From Petaurus breviceps papuanus (lineage: Eukaryota > Chordata > Mammalia > Diprotodontia > Petauridae), in the NCBI GenBank assembly GCA_028583685.1, contig JAMXIF010001118.1:5476366-5540365 (forward strand): 64,000 nt of DNA, in the 5' to 3' direction. The position numbers and the translations under genes are program-made. Below the pieces are notes generated by a model that was not told the origin of the DNA, did no database searches, and was given only the letters and a program-made list of their open reading frames with translations. Numbering within the stretch: position 1 is the stretch's first letter; every line of letters starts with the position of its first letter. This document shows positions 45,066 to 55,940 of the stretch, piece by piece.

Positions 45066-46079
45066 ATATGATATATTATTGTCCAAGGTTCCTTTCTTCT
45101 TCTCTCAGCACATGTTCTGGGTTGACTGGGCTTTTAAACACCCCTGGGAAAAACTCAAGCGTAGATATGGTATGTTCTGTTTTCTCCTGGCTGTGTTTAT
45201 TCATGGGCCCAAAGCGGCATTATGTGCTATTCTGTGATCCATATCCAGAACACATGAAAAAAGAGATGGTAATGACATACTGTAAATGTATCCTAGAGCT
45301 TCATTCTCTGCACCTAACCTAAATCCTCCTTTCCCTAGAGGGACTTTGCCCAGTGGTGGGCATCCTTATGTGACAGGCCCAAGACTATCCCTGTAGCTTG
45401 ATGTTTTTAGCTGGCAGGTATTGCTGTTGTGATTTTTTTTTTTTTTAGATGACATACCTCCCAATGGGAATCAATGATTTTGAAAGAGATTCACTCAGCT
45501 GAATACTCTGAAATTTGCAATAATAAAAACAAACTTTGATGCTAAATTCATTGTCAGGTACCACAGAACTCCAAGTGACTTTACCAGTAACACAACCTTT
45601 TGTTCCAGCAAAGAAAAAAAAAATAATAGCAACTCAACATGAGCTGTAATTCAAAGGGAGAGAGGAAAGTATATTTAAAACAAAAGCTTTTCTTTAAAGC
45701 TTTCTAAGGAAGAAATAATTGCTAGGGGTGGTGGGGCAAGCAGGATCTGAAGGCAAAGAGATACCTCCTATAATCAGTACAAATTTAATTACACCTTTCA
45801 AAATGTCAATGCTTTATAGATCATTCTCTTATTGTGAGAAAGATCAGTGCTTCTAAATATAGCCCAGTCACCCAACCAGTCATTTTGCTTACTGCCCTAC
45901 TGACTAAAGTGCCTCAGGGAAGCTAATCCTTTAGAGGAGGTCAGGAATCTGGGAGAAGTAAAACCGATCACCCCTTTGCACAAATAGGGCAGGAAAGGTG
46001 GCAATTATATGACTGTGTCAGGTTATAGCATCCCCTGGTGGCTCATTGGAGGTGTAGGTTGGCTTAGGCAAAGAGAATG
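45066..46079. other. Unassigned sequence
   Basis: Apparently low in repeats; no gene recognised. The 45017-45322 frame has no domain I know. Confidence 0.45.
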
Positions 46080-46560
46080 AAATTAAAGCAAAACCAATTG
46101 TTTCAAATGATTCTAATTCATTCCAGAGGGTGTTCTGTGCTCTGAATCTCAATGACAAGAAAGCAGTCATTTCTGCTTGGCAAACAGTTGCTAACCATAT
46201 CTATTCTGAGTCTGGAAGCAAAGCCAACCCTGTTGATTCCTGGAAGGCCCTTGGACATAACTGATTATGTCTTCTGCTAGATAATTTACTTGTTTCAAGT
46301 ATGTGATTAATGGAATTATTTTTCATAATTAGGAGATGCCCATAGAGTGTTGAGCACAAACAGAGCTTTTTGACTGGCTGTCAGTAATTGTCATGCTTAC
46401 ATTAATAATGAATGCCCAGTAAATGAAACAGCTGTGGCATTTTCCTTTAATTTTATTTATGAATCTATTTCACAACAGCAATGAAGCGCTGTGGGCAATG
46501 AATTTCTGGTGGATTATGTTACCTTTAATCTTAATATCTCATACAATCCATTGAATAGCA
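46080..46560. other. Possible conserved non-coding segment
   Basis: A repeat-free stretch of moderate base composition with several ATTA/TAAT cores (TTTTTCATAATTAGGAG at about 46320, ACATTAATAATGAATGC at about 46400) and no coding potential. The look is that of a non-coding regulatory element. This is a guess from texture only; I have no alignment. Confidence 0.25.
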
Positions 46561-47057
46561 CAGGAATACTTATCAGATAGTAATGCTTAGACTTTTTGTT
46601 GCCTGCAACTTTTGTAAACAACCTCTAACCTCATCATGTCCTGGTTTGTGTAAATAGGTGCCAATGATCCTTACAACAGCTATAGTGTATTAAAATGAGG
46701 TTATCTATAAAGAAATTGAATTCAGTGTACAAGTTTCTAGCTTGACCTTCTAAAGAGGCTTTATTTTTTTAAGCCAATACAATTCCTCCTGTTTGAAATA
46801 GCTTTTCTTCTTTAAAAGAAACCTCAGAGGAGTCTTAAATTTTCCTTTGCCCCTCCTAGAGACACTGTTCTGGCCTTTCTGGATCTCTTTTTCTCAGCTA
46901 ATCAAAGCACTATCTATGCTCATTCCTGCTGAGTATTTTGAAGACCAGAGAGAATCCTTGGACAGGGAGGATACAATGCAAATTCCCATCTTCTCTAGCA
47001 AAACGTGACTCAACAAGGCTAGCCCACCAGTGCAAAGGCCCAAGAAAATTAACCTGG
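46561..47057. other. No recognisable feature
   Basis: Sequence between the possible conserved segment and the nested LTRs. No named repeat and no gene. Confidence 0.45.
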
Positions 47058-47199
47058 GATGATGTGGCAACAAGAACCCCAAGTGTCCTCAGGGTTTGCT
47101 GCCAACACAGGTTCTTAGATCTGCTTTGTTAAAGGAAAGCAACTCAAAATGGGTTAACAAGCTTACTTTAATCAGTCAAACATATATCATTTACCTCGT

Positions 47200-48393
47200 T
47201 GTGATAATAATGGAACATAAAGATTCCCCTGTATTAGCTTGGTTTTCAAATTGATTGTGTTAAAACCCAGAGCTTGTTAATCCCACCTGTGGGATGGACT
47301 TGTTGATGGGAAAAGAGAGTCCTGAACTGGGAGGAGCTGGTGACATAGATTTTGGAGAGACAAGGGAGAGGCAGAAGAACTTTTTGGAAGCAGCACCTCG
47401 TGGAGGCAGAAAGAGACTGAGAGAATTGCTGGGGGCCACTTTGAATCGCGCTGGACTTTTGAGACCTGCCCCCTGAGCTGCCAAGGACTGAGGAGAAATG
47501 GCTGTTTTGCTGGTACTTTGTCTGTTTGTTTTGATGTTGTTTTGCCAGATTTGTCCACTGGTGAAAGACAGTCCTTTTGTTGAAGAAGTCCTGGAACCTG
47601 GCCTTTGGTTAAGAAGCCCTGAGACTGTCCTGCAGACAGAGAGTGAATACTGTCCACTGGTGAAGGACAGTGCTGTTGTTGCAGGGNNNNNNNNNNAATA
47701 CTGTCCACTGGTGAAGGACAGTGCTGTTGTTGCAGGGGTCTGGGAACCTTTCTGTTGGTTCAGAAGCCCTGAAGAAGGATTTTCTTGTTGTATGTTTATA
47801 GAAATCCTGGGAGAGGGTTTTGCTAATGTTTTCAGGGTTTCTAGGACTGTTCTACAGACAGAGGATGAATTAATGAGGGGACTGGCAATGTATCTTGTGG
47901 CCTTGCTAAGCCTTGTCTCCCCAGGAACTAAGATTGCTGAAAACTTGCCTAGTGTCAAGATGAAGAAAAGACCTCCATTTGGGTATTAAGTGCTGTGCTT
48001 AAACTTGATGTAACTCTGGGGTAGATTCAATTGTGATCCAGGGGTGGGGAACTTTTGACCTTTTTGTGTTCTCTGGTTGAACAAATGAATGTACTTATGT
48101 TTGGAAACTAATCTCCAATTGAGAAGAGGGGCTTTGTGGTGAACTAAATGAAGGTATAGCCTAGGGGTGGAGTAGTATTTAGAACAGGGACTTTGTAATT
48201 GATTGAATGATTGGAAGGTCCTGGGGTGGGGTAGTACTTGGAGATTATTTAATCACACTTAGTAAATGCTGTATTTTGAATGATGTCATGTTTTGACCTT
48301 CTCTGTTCTTGGTTGGTCACTGAATAAAATGGAGAGCACCTATGCTGGTATTTTGAACCTTGGGAAGTTGCCTTTCCTTGACATTACATTACA
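47200..48393 (+). mobile_element. Solo LTR, family B, nested in the family A LTR
   Basis: It starts TGTGATAATAATG and ends CATTACATTACA, flanked by a perfect 5-bp TSD CTCGT (47195-47199 and 48394-48398). It shares a block near 47955-47985 with the family B LTR at 25540-26869. It contains degenerate tandem units with GTCCACTGGTGAA and the assembly gap. The long opposing frames across it (47260-47958 minus, 47498-47989 plus) follow the tandem repeat and are not called as genes. Confidence 0.85.
47687..47696. other. Assembly gap (10 N), flanked by identical sequence
   Basis: The 41 bases before the gap (47646-47686) equal the 41 bases after it (47697-47737). This suggests either a collapsed tandem repeat or contig ends that overlap and were not merged. 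Confidence 0.97.
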
Positions 48394-48809
48394 CTCGTTC
48401 AGGAGAAAAGGTCAGCACCCCACTTCAAAGTATACAGGCATAATTATCAAGACAGAAACAGATCAAGTAGACAGCTTTCCAAACTGTCCAACCATTACAT
48501 CCATACCAAATCAACATCTGGGTTTCAACATCTGGGGTTTTCAAAGGGGGGGGGGCGGCGGCTCTGGACAACTGGCTTCCCAGAATCCAGATCAAATCAC
48601 AGATAACTTCTCAAAGTGAGCCCCCAAAACAAAGCTATACATCAGGGCTTATATAGCCTTCTCCTGGCTCAGAGAATGTAACAACCTTATTGACTCACTG
48701 GCCAATCAAGAAGTATCTACTGAAAAACAAGCCTCCCACCCCAGGCTCCAGGTGCACTTTAGCCTAGGGGCAGGGAAGATCTTTAAATTTACATTCCCAT
48801 TACAGATGA

Positions 48810-49360
48810 GAAGAAGTCACAGAGTAAGGCTTGAGTAGATTCCACTCATATTTATTCATTTTCTACTGGATTTTCATAGGAAATTAACATTTATGGGTAA
48901 ATTGCCTACATATTTTTCAGGGACATCTCCAATTTTCTTCCTGTTGGGGAACAGCAGAGAGGGAGAAGTGATATCACCTTAGGAGTGGGATGGGCAAGAG
49001 GGTGGGGGAATTTCAATTAAAATTGATGTAGATATTTGGGTGTAGCCAAAATTTTTCCAACCTATATTTAATCTATCTTCATGGACAATGGATATATTAT
49101 ATATGCTCTGCCTTGCAGGGTGTTGATTTGTCATTCAAACTTAAAAGAGTAATGATTTCCAGCAAACTCCCTAAGGGCAAGGACATTTTTCTATCTTTGT
49201 CTTTATATAGAAAGTGCCAAATACAGTGGCTTTTGTGTAGGATAGATACTGGACCTGTGATTTCACTAGGAAATTCCCTGGTGAGGAAGCTGCCTCTACC
49301 AATGTAAAGTGGGTTCTTCTCTACAATGTAGAATCTTGGTGAGTTGACTAAAGCACTGAG
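48810..49360. other. No recognisable feature
   Basis: Unassigned sequence between the LTR nest and two MIR-type repeats. Confidence 0.5.
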
Positions 49361-49735
49361 ACATTAAAGACATGCCACTTGGTCACACAGCCAGCAAGTA
49401 TCAGAAGAAGGATTTGAACCCAGGCCTTTAATCTTGCTGGCTCTCTATTCACTACAGAGAAGAGGAAGGAAAGAAACATTTATTTAGTACTGACATACTA
49501 AGAATTTTTTAAAACAAATAGCAACTCATTTGATCTTAATAATAACTCTGGGATGGAGGTGCTATTATTATTTCTATTTAATAGTGGAGAAAACTGAGGG
49601 AAACAGAAGTTAAGTGACTTGCCCAGGATCAGACAATTAGTGACTGAGGCATGAGCAGTCAGGTCTGCTATTTGACTCCAGATCTAGCTCTCTATCCATT
49701 GTGCTACCAGCTGCATCTACTATATCATATCACTC
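49361..49735. mobile_element. Two MIR-type SINE remnants
   Basis: First piece: CACTTGGTCACACAGCCAGC and GGATTTGAACCCAGGCCTTT (49361-49450). Second: CAACTCATTTGATCTTAATA, AAGTTAAGTGACTTGCCCAGG and CTCTATCCATTGTGCTACC (49510-49720). Both read as the reverse complement of the SINE sense strand. Confidence 0.75.
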
Positions 49736-50139
49736 TGCTGTTTTACATAAACTGTTTTTACATTGTCAAAATTTTGTCAACACTTGCTAAATTTGGTTGA
49801 ACTGAATTTCTATGGTATGGGAATATCATCACTGATGGTATCAACCCCATCAGGACTGTCTTCCTGAATTTTTTTGGTCAAAATACATAATCACCTGACA
49901 GCAAGGATTCTTTTGGACTCAATCCTTTTCAAAAATTCATAAATTATTACTTGGATGATAGAAATAAAATACCAAAACTACTTCAATTTTCCCACTTTAT
50001 AGGAATTTACAGAACTGCTGGCAACCTATTGTACACTGAAAACTAAGAGGTAAACAGGCATTTATTTAGTCATAGAGAAAGGTCCCTTATCTCTTCTTCA
50101 GTATAGTTTTATTCATTTATAAAGTCTATTGTAGGGCTT

Positions 50140-50270
50140 CATGTGTGTGATGAACCACTTTGACAAACTGGTTAAGCCTTTGAACCACTTCTTAGAAAAA
50201 TGTATTTAAATGTATAAAATAAAAATATATAGGATTCCAAACAAATAAACTATTGAAATTAAATTCACAG
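50140..50270 (+). mobile_element. Miniature DNA element, left part (split by the PREP retrocopy)
   Basis: GACAAACTGGTTAAGCCTTTG, TGTATAAAATAAAAATATATAGG and AAATTCACAG belong to a family whose consensus ends in roughly 'ttcacagaccccaggttaagaacccctg'. The missing end appears at 54509-54528, beyond the retrocopy. Confidence 0.7.
50255..50270 (+). repeat. Left target-site duplication of the PREP retrocopy
   Basis: GAAATTAAATTCACAG, identical to 54493-54508. The TT just before it fits the L1 endonuclease nick preference (TT before an A-rich run). Confidence 0.93.
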
Positions 50271-52294
50271 GTCCTCCTGAACTGACCCATGCAAGGAAGT
50301 CTCCCTGCTGCACCCACCTGCAGCCTCCTCCACAACTTTCCCCATACGTCCTCTGCCCATGTCCTGCCTGCCCCACCACTCCCTGACCATGCTGTATTTC
50401 CAGTCTTCCAACATGTACCATGACGAGACAGTGGTACAAGATTACCATGGCTCTAAGATCTGTGATACCTATGTTTGGTTTGAAGACCCACATAGTAAAC
50501 AAACAAAGGCTTTTGTGAGGCCCAAAATAAGAATGCAGTGCCCTCTTTTTAGCGATGCCCTGATAGAGGCTTACACAAAGAAAGAATGACTGAATTATAT
50601 GACTATCCCAACTATAGCTGCCATTTCAAGGAAGGAAAAAGGTATTTTCATTTTTATAATACAGGACTGCAAAACCAATGAGTATTATAGGTGCAAGATT
50701 CCTTAGATGATGAAGCCAGGGTGTTCCTTGATCCAAACAAGCTTTCTGATGATGGTGCTGTGACTCTCCAACCACTTAATACGCATTAAGTGAAGATGGT
50801 GAATATTTTGCCTATGGCCTAAGTCCCAGTGGTTCAGACTGGGTAACTCTCAAATTTATGAAATTTGATGGACCCAAGGATCTTCCAGATGTTCTAGAAA
50901 GAGTAAAGTTCAGTTACATGGCTTGGACCCATGATGGAAAGGGGATGTTCTACAACTGCTATCCCAAACAGGATGGAAAAAGTGATGGCACTGAAACATC
51001 CACAAATCTTCACCAGAAGCTATTCTACCATGTTTTAGGGACTGGCCAATCTGAGGACATTTTGTGTGCTGAATTTCCTGATGAGCCAAAATGGATGGGT
51101 GGTGCTGAGTCATCTGCACTATATGGTCACTATGTCCTGTTATAATAAGACAAGGATGTGATTCAGTTAACACACTCTGGTATTGTGATCTACAGCAGGA
51201 ATCCAATTGCATAACAGGAATTTTGAACTGGGTGAAGTTGATAGACAATTTTGATGGAGAATATGATTATATAACAAATGAGGAAACAGTTTTCACCTTC
51301 AGGACAAATCTTCTTTCTCCTAATCACTAGCTTATCAATATCAACTTCAGGGATCCAGATGAATCCAAGTGGAAAGTGCTTATTCCTGAGCATGAAAAGG
51401 ATATTCTTGAATGGGTAATTTGTGTCAGGTCCAACTTTTTGGTGTTGTCCTAATTCCATGATGTAAAAAACATCCTACAGCTGCATTATCTTGCCACCTG
51501 TTCACTCCTCGAGACATTTCCACTAGAGGTCGGCAGCATTGTGGGATATAGTGACCAAAAAAAAGACACTGAAATTTTCTATCAGTTTACTTCCTTCTTA
51601 TCTGCAGGTATTATTTATCACTGTGATCTTACCATAGAGGAGGTAGAACCCAGAGTTTTCCAAGAAGTGACTGTGAATAGATTTGATGCTTCTGATTACC
51701 AAACTGTCCAGGTTTTCTACCCCAGCAGAGATGGCATGAAGATCCCAATGTTCGCTTTGCATAAGAAAGGAATTGAATTAGATGGCTCTCACCCTGCTTT
51801 CTTGTATGGCTATGGGGGCTTCAATATATCTATTAGACCAAGCTACAGTTAAATGTAGAGAGAGACCTCAGAGTTTTGTTTGTTATCCCAACTTATAGAT
51901 CCCTACAGAAAAGTCATCATACCATATTAGATTTTGTTACCTTTAAAGAAAAGTAAATGTCTTTTCACTTGGGGACCTCTCAAAGTCATTTTATTCAGAT
52001 GTTCTAACATCATATGTGAATTTAATAATCATAATGAGATAATCATTTCCTTTCCCTGGTATAAATTATATATAAATTTGACTTAGAAGTGTCCTTATCA
52101 ATAAGTAATCATTTTCTGGTGTTTTGCTTTGTTTTCTGAATAGTCCCTGTAGTTTTTGAAATGTAGAGAGCAATGGAAATACTTGCAGTGATAGTCTTAG
52201 GGATTTATTCTGTAGGAAATAGAAAACCAAATATTTATCATAGAAATCTTATTTCTCCTCTTCTCTTCATTTGTTCTAACACAATTTGCATCAC

Positions 52295-52445
52295 AGGATC
52301 ATAGAATTTAAAACTGGAGGGAACCTTGGAAGTCAGGTAGTTCATTCCCTCTTACTTTATAGATAGGAACATAGGACTCAGAATGATGGAATGGCTAAGA
52401 GACAAAATCTGTATTTAAACCCTGGTCCCATGACTTCATCCATTG
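52295..52445 (+). repeat. Ancient MIR/L3-type repeat inside the retrocopy's 3' segment
   Basis: GGATCATAGAATTTAAAACTGG ... GAACCTTGGAAGTCAGG. A repeat of intron or intergenic type within the copied transcript fits an intronic source. Confidence 0.65.
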
Positions 52446-52924
52446 CTGTTTTCATTGTACCACTTACATTTGAGGAAAAAAGTCATAACCCAGATTCTTG
52501 ATGACAGCATGATTGGCTTGAATCACAGGCTTTAAGGTCAATGTTAGGAACTGCCTTAATGCACATTTATTAAAGTGTCTGTTCCTTATAGGGAAAAGTA
52601 ATAAAGGATGCACATTGCCTTATTTCTATCCATTTCAGATCTTTGACTTGCAGCTTATTTAAGAAAGGAATATCATTACTATGTTTCCATTTATTGGACT
52701 CAGGAAATGAAAAATCCTTACTCTGTTGCTTTACTCTTGCTCATTTGGAATCATGATATTTAGAGAGACTTTGAGAAAAGAGGTTTCATCTGCTAACTTT
52801 AAAATGGGCAGAACTGCAAATGTTGGGTTTTTTTTATGATTTTGGAAGAGAAGTTCTTGGCATTAGTTTTTCCCAGTGTTGTGACAGCTTTTGGCTTCAT
52901 AAGCTGTGAGCATGAGTACCTTGT

Positions 52925-53100
52925 GACTAGTCAAGGGCTTTGCAACTTTTTTTGTGTCATCAACCCCTTCTCAGAATAATGTTGCTTGGCGCCATCAGTC
53001 AAGCATGTAGAAAGATAAAGGAAACCAATTTTATTCAAACATAGCTATGAAAATATTTGTAAAGCAATTTCCTAGATCCCAGGTTAAGAACCCCTGGATT
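52925..53100 (+). mobile_element. Miniature DNA element, same family as the retrocopy's target
   Basis: TGTCATCAACCCCTTCTCAG, AGGAAACCAATTTTATTC and CCCAGGTTAAGAACCCCTGG match the family of 50140-50270. Confidence 0.65.
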
Positions 53101-53610
53101 AGAGGATATTCTGGTAGACACCCTAGTATGACCATCTGGACTGCAGCACAGATGCATTTCATTAACCTGAAGGTAACAACCCTCCCATTATGTGTTCTTT
53201 ACACCGAAGTTGTTCTTACATGGCTGGCTTCTAAACCCAGTGCTATAGATTTAGGTGCTCAGAAGATAATTGTTGCTTGAATTACATTAGTGAACACTGT
53301 CAGGATAAAATACATCTTTTATATTGCCTTTCAAATTTTTTCTCACTTATTTTATGTTTGGGTACATGTATGCATGTGTATATGCACACATGCATGCGTG
53401 TATATGTGCATGCACGTGTGTTTGAGTGTGTATGTGTGCACATACATGTGCTACATGTGTATGTACATGTATACATATAAGTGTGTGTGTGTGTAGAAAA
53501 CATTTGCACTCCTAGTGTAATATCCTAGAATGATAAAGGAAACCAATTTTATTTAAACATAGCTATGAAAATATTTGTAAAGCAATTACCTAGATCCCAG
53601 ATTAAGAACT
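53013..53610. repeat. Near-identical 78-bp direct repeat (53013-53090 and 53533-53610)
   Basis: By eye the two copies differ at three positions. The first is part of a complete miniature element; the second is an isolated piece of it. Such similarity is higher than expected for old element copies and suggests a later local duplication. Confidence 0.85.
53345..53497. repeat. TGCA/TGTG compound microsatellite
   Basis: Alternating purine-pyrimidine GT/CA with CATG units for about 150 bases, a pattern prone to Z-DNA. Confidence 0.9.
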
Positions 53611-54492
53611 CACACTCCTAGTGTGAGTCTGGTTCCACAATTCATGATTTAGGTACCTAAAAAAAAAAAAAACAAAGGCTTTTCTCTTTGTATCAGATAA
53701 CCATTTGTTGAAGCCTTTCATCTTTCCCAAAAAATGTTTATAGGCAGCAATAACAAAAAATCATAGGGCCTGTCAGTGAGGAGAACTATTTGCTTTATTC
53801 AAATTTTCATAATTTATTTACTCCAGAAGGTTTTAGCATTTAGAGCTGGGAGGGACCTGAGAAATCATTTGACTTAGGAAAGAGACTCAGTGTTCTTTAT
53901 CTTACTACTGCTAAAAATCGTAGGTGCTAGATTGCTAGTCTAGAACCTTCAAATTTCTGTAATTGAGATTATAGTTTGGAGACAAGCTATGGATTATGTG
54001 CTTGGGGGTGAAGCTGTTTCCTCCTTGTAGTTCAGCCCTAATGTGGGAGTTCCCCAATATTGTAGGCTTGCTATCATTGGGGTCTGGATAGCAGCAGTCA
54101 CTGTAGGGGTGCCCTGCAGAGAAAATGTTTCACACAGTAGTTGCACACTTCAACAACACTAAGAATCTCATATTAAACCATTGTGATCATCACATCCAAT
54201 ATTAAGTAGATTTTGTATGCAGAATATTACCATTCTCTATTTAAATTTTTCAGACAACATAGAATTCATTATTTTTCAACAATTCTTCTCCCATTATTTC
54301 TGTGAATATTTTCCAGTATTTCTTTTAAAAATTCACATTATTGAAGTATGAGTCATTTCATGTAAGAGACAGTTATATATGCTTTTTTTCTCTACAAACT
54401 TGACTTTAATTTCCTATTTTTGGTAAAAAATACAGATGTATGTACATTAAATAGGTGTTTGTTCTTAAATAAAAGAATTTTACATAAAAAAA

Positions 54493-54508
54493 GAAATTAA
54501 ATTCACAG
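54493..54508 (+). repeat. Right target-site duplication of the PREP retrocopy
   Basis: GAAATTAAATTCACAG immediately follows the A-run. The next bases, ACCCCAAATTAAGAAC, restore the end of the interrupted miniature element. Confidence 0.93.
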
Positions 54509-54532
54509 ACCCCAAATTAAGAACTTCTAACT

Positions 54533-55215
54533 TGACTAATATAACCCAAAAAGGATGGAGGGGGTGTGGGAAAAAGGGGACACTAATGCACTGCTGGGGG
54601 AGATATGGACTGATCCAACCATTCTGGAGAGCAATTTGGAACTATGCCCAAAGGGCTATAAAACTATCCATACTCTTTGATCCAGCAATACTACTATTAG
54701 ATCTATATCTCAAAGATATCAAAAGGAGGAGGGGGAAGTACCTACCTGTGCAAAAATATTTATATCAGCTCTTTTTGTGGAGGATAAGAATTGGAAATCA
54801 AAAGGATGCCCACCAATCCACCAATTGGGGAATGGTGAGACAAGCTGTGGTATAATTATGATAGAATATTATTGTGCTATCAGACATGACAAGCAGGATA
54901 ATTTCAGAAAAATCTATAGAGATTTACATAAACTGACGTAAAGTGAAATGAGCAGAACTAGGAAAATGTTGTACTCAGTAGCAACAATATTATATAATGA
55001 AGAATTATGAATGATTTAGCTATTCTCAGCAATACAATGATCCAAGACAGTTCCAAGGGACTCATGGCAAACCATGCTATCTTTCTCCAGAGAAAAAATG
55101 AGGTACTGTCGGAATACAGACAGAAGTATTCTATCTTTCACTTTTTATCATTCTTTCATTCTTTTTTTTTTAATTCAAGTCTTCTTGTACAAAATGACTA
55201 ATATGGAAATGTTTT
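54533..55215 (+). mobile_element. L1 3' end fragment
   Basis: It begins within ORF2 C-terminal sequence and reads GCGKKGTLMHCWGRYGLIQPF, FWRAIWNYAQRAIKLSILFD and then NQKDAHQSTNWGMVRQAVV, matching the L1 ORF2 end (GCGEIGTLLHCWWDCKLVQP-type). The 3' untranslated region runs to TACAAAATGACTAATATGG. It is 5'-truncated. Confidence 0.85.
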
Positions 55216-55579
55216 ACATGGGAGAAAAACAAAAAGAACCTCTGAATCACAGTGAGTGGTTTAAATTTTTCATTATAAATTCTAGGTTATGACAAATACA
55301 AAGAGAGAGCTGAAGCAAACCTACTGGGGAATTAAAAAAAAAACCATGTCTGAGTTGTCCACATGGAAGAAACATAAACATATCCGTCTTTATCAAAACC
55401 ATTGAACTTTTAATTCTCTCAGAAGATAGAGTTAAGAAGAATTCAGCTCCTTCTGCTTGATTCCAGGTGAAAGAACTAAGACCAAAGTGTTGAAGTTATC
55501 AGGTGCTAGACTTTGACTCTACAGAAAGATGTACTTTATAACAAATAGAGACAAAAAAGGTAATAAACTACCTCAAGGG
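55216..55579. other. No recognisable feature
   Basis: Unassigned sequence after the L1 fragment. Confidence 0.45.
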
Positions 55580-55940
55580 ATAGCAAATTTTCTTTCATTA
55601 GAAGATTGCAGAAGGGATCACTACTTTTAGAGGTATTTGAAGGATAGTTAATGATTTAGAGCAGAAGTGTTAAGTCCACTATCCACAGGGTGTATGCATT
55701 CCACAACACTTAGAAGTGTAGTACAAAACAGGTTGAAATGTAATTGGAAAATAAAAATATAGTAAATCATAGACAATATTACATTTAAAATTAAGTTAAT
55801 ATGCTGCCCCCAGGGATCCTTTTCTGTGGTTTAGTGGCCCCCATTTCTATTTGAGTTTGATATCAGTGATTTAGATAAGAGCTATACTAGATGAATTCTG
55901 ACATCTATTTAATTTTTAGATTCTATAATTCTGTGAAATT
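55580..55940 (+). repeat. Ancient MIR/L3-type repeat split by a hAT miniature element
   Basis: TCATTAGAAGATTGCAGAAG ... TTTGAAGGATAGTTAATG before 55662 and AGCTATACTAGATGAATTC ... TTCTATAATTCTGTGA after 55868 are the two halves of one old repeat. Confidence 0.65.
55662..55868 (-). mobile_element. hAT-type miniature inverted-repeat element with 8-bp TSD
   Basis: Ends CAGAAGTGTTAAG and (reverse) CACTGATATCAAA are worn forms of CAGAGGTGTCAAA-type hAT termini. Flanks ATTTAGAG (55654-55661) and ATTTAGAT (55869-55876) are an 8-bp TSD with one difference, the hAT hallmark length. It is 207 bp and non-coding. Confidence 0.82.

Larger units (their letters stand above)
47063..48804 (-). mobile_element. 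Solo LTR, family A, split by a family B LTR
   Basis: Perfect 5-bp TSD GATGA (47058-47062 and 48805-48809). The reverse complement begins TGTAATGGGAATGTAAAT and ends in a worn CTTGTTGCCACA. It is interrupted between 47200 and 48393 by another LTR. The remaining 0.55 kb aligns along its length with 4235-4771 and 21307-21833. No internal retroviral genes are present. Confidence 0.88.
50271..54492 (+). pseudogene. PREP: PREP (prolyl endopeptidase) retrocopy, C-terminally incomplete
   Basis: The intronless frame starts at ATG 50389 and follows PREP from its N-terminus (DETVVQDYHGSKICD at about 50422) through the beta-propeller ([49 protein letters not shown]) to [16 protein letters not shown] at about 51785. 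PREP cuts short proline-containing peptides in the cytosol and is about 710 residues long. Homology stops at about 51850, near residue 485, so the catalytic Ser-Asp-His region is absent. About 2.6 kb of non-PREP sequence follows, then AATAAA at 54468-54473 and a short A-run, and the 16-bp TSD. A GC-rich leader at 50271-50388 is probably 5' untranslated sequence. A stop at 50587-50589, frame changes near 50570 and 50850, and two stops near 51145 rule out translation. Confidence 0.93.

Noticed and set aside
47260-47989. Opposing frames of 232 and 163 residues
   Set aside because: Both cross a 10-N gap and lie in the tandem repeats of a solo LTR; no known domain on either strand.
53047-53280. 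77-residue frame after the PREP homology, considered as more PREP
   Set aside because: The translation does not resemble any part of PREP and begins inside a miniature DNA element.
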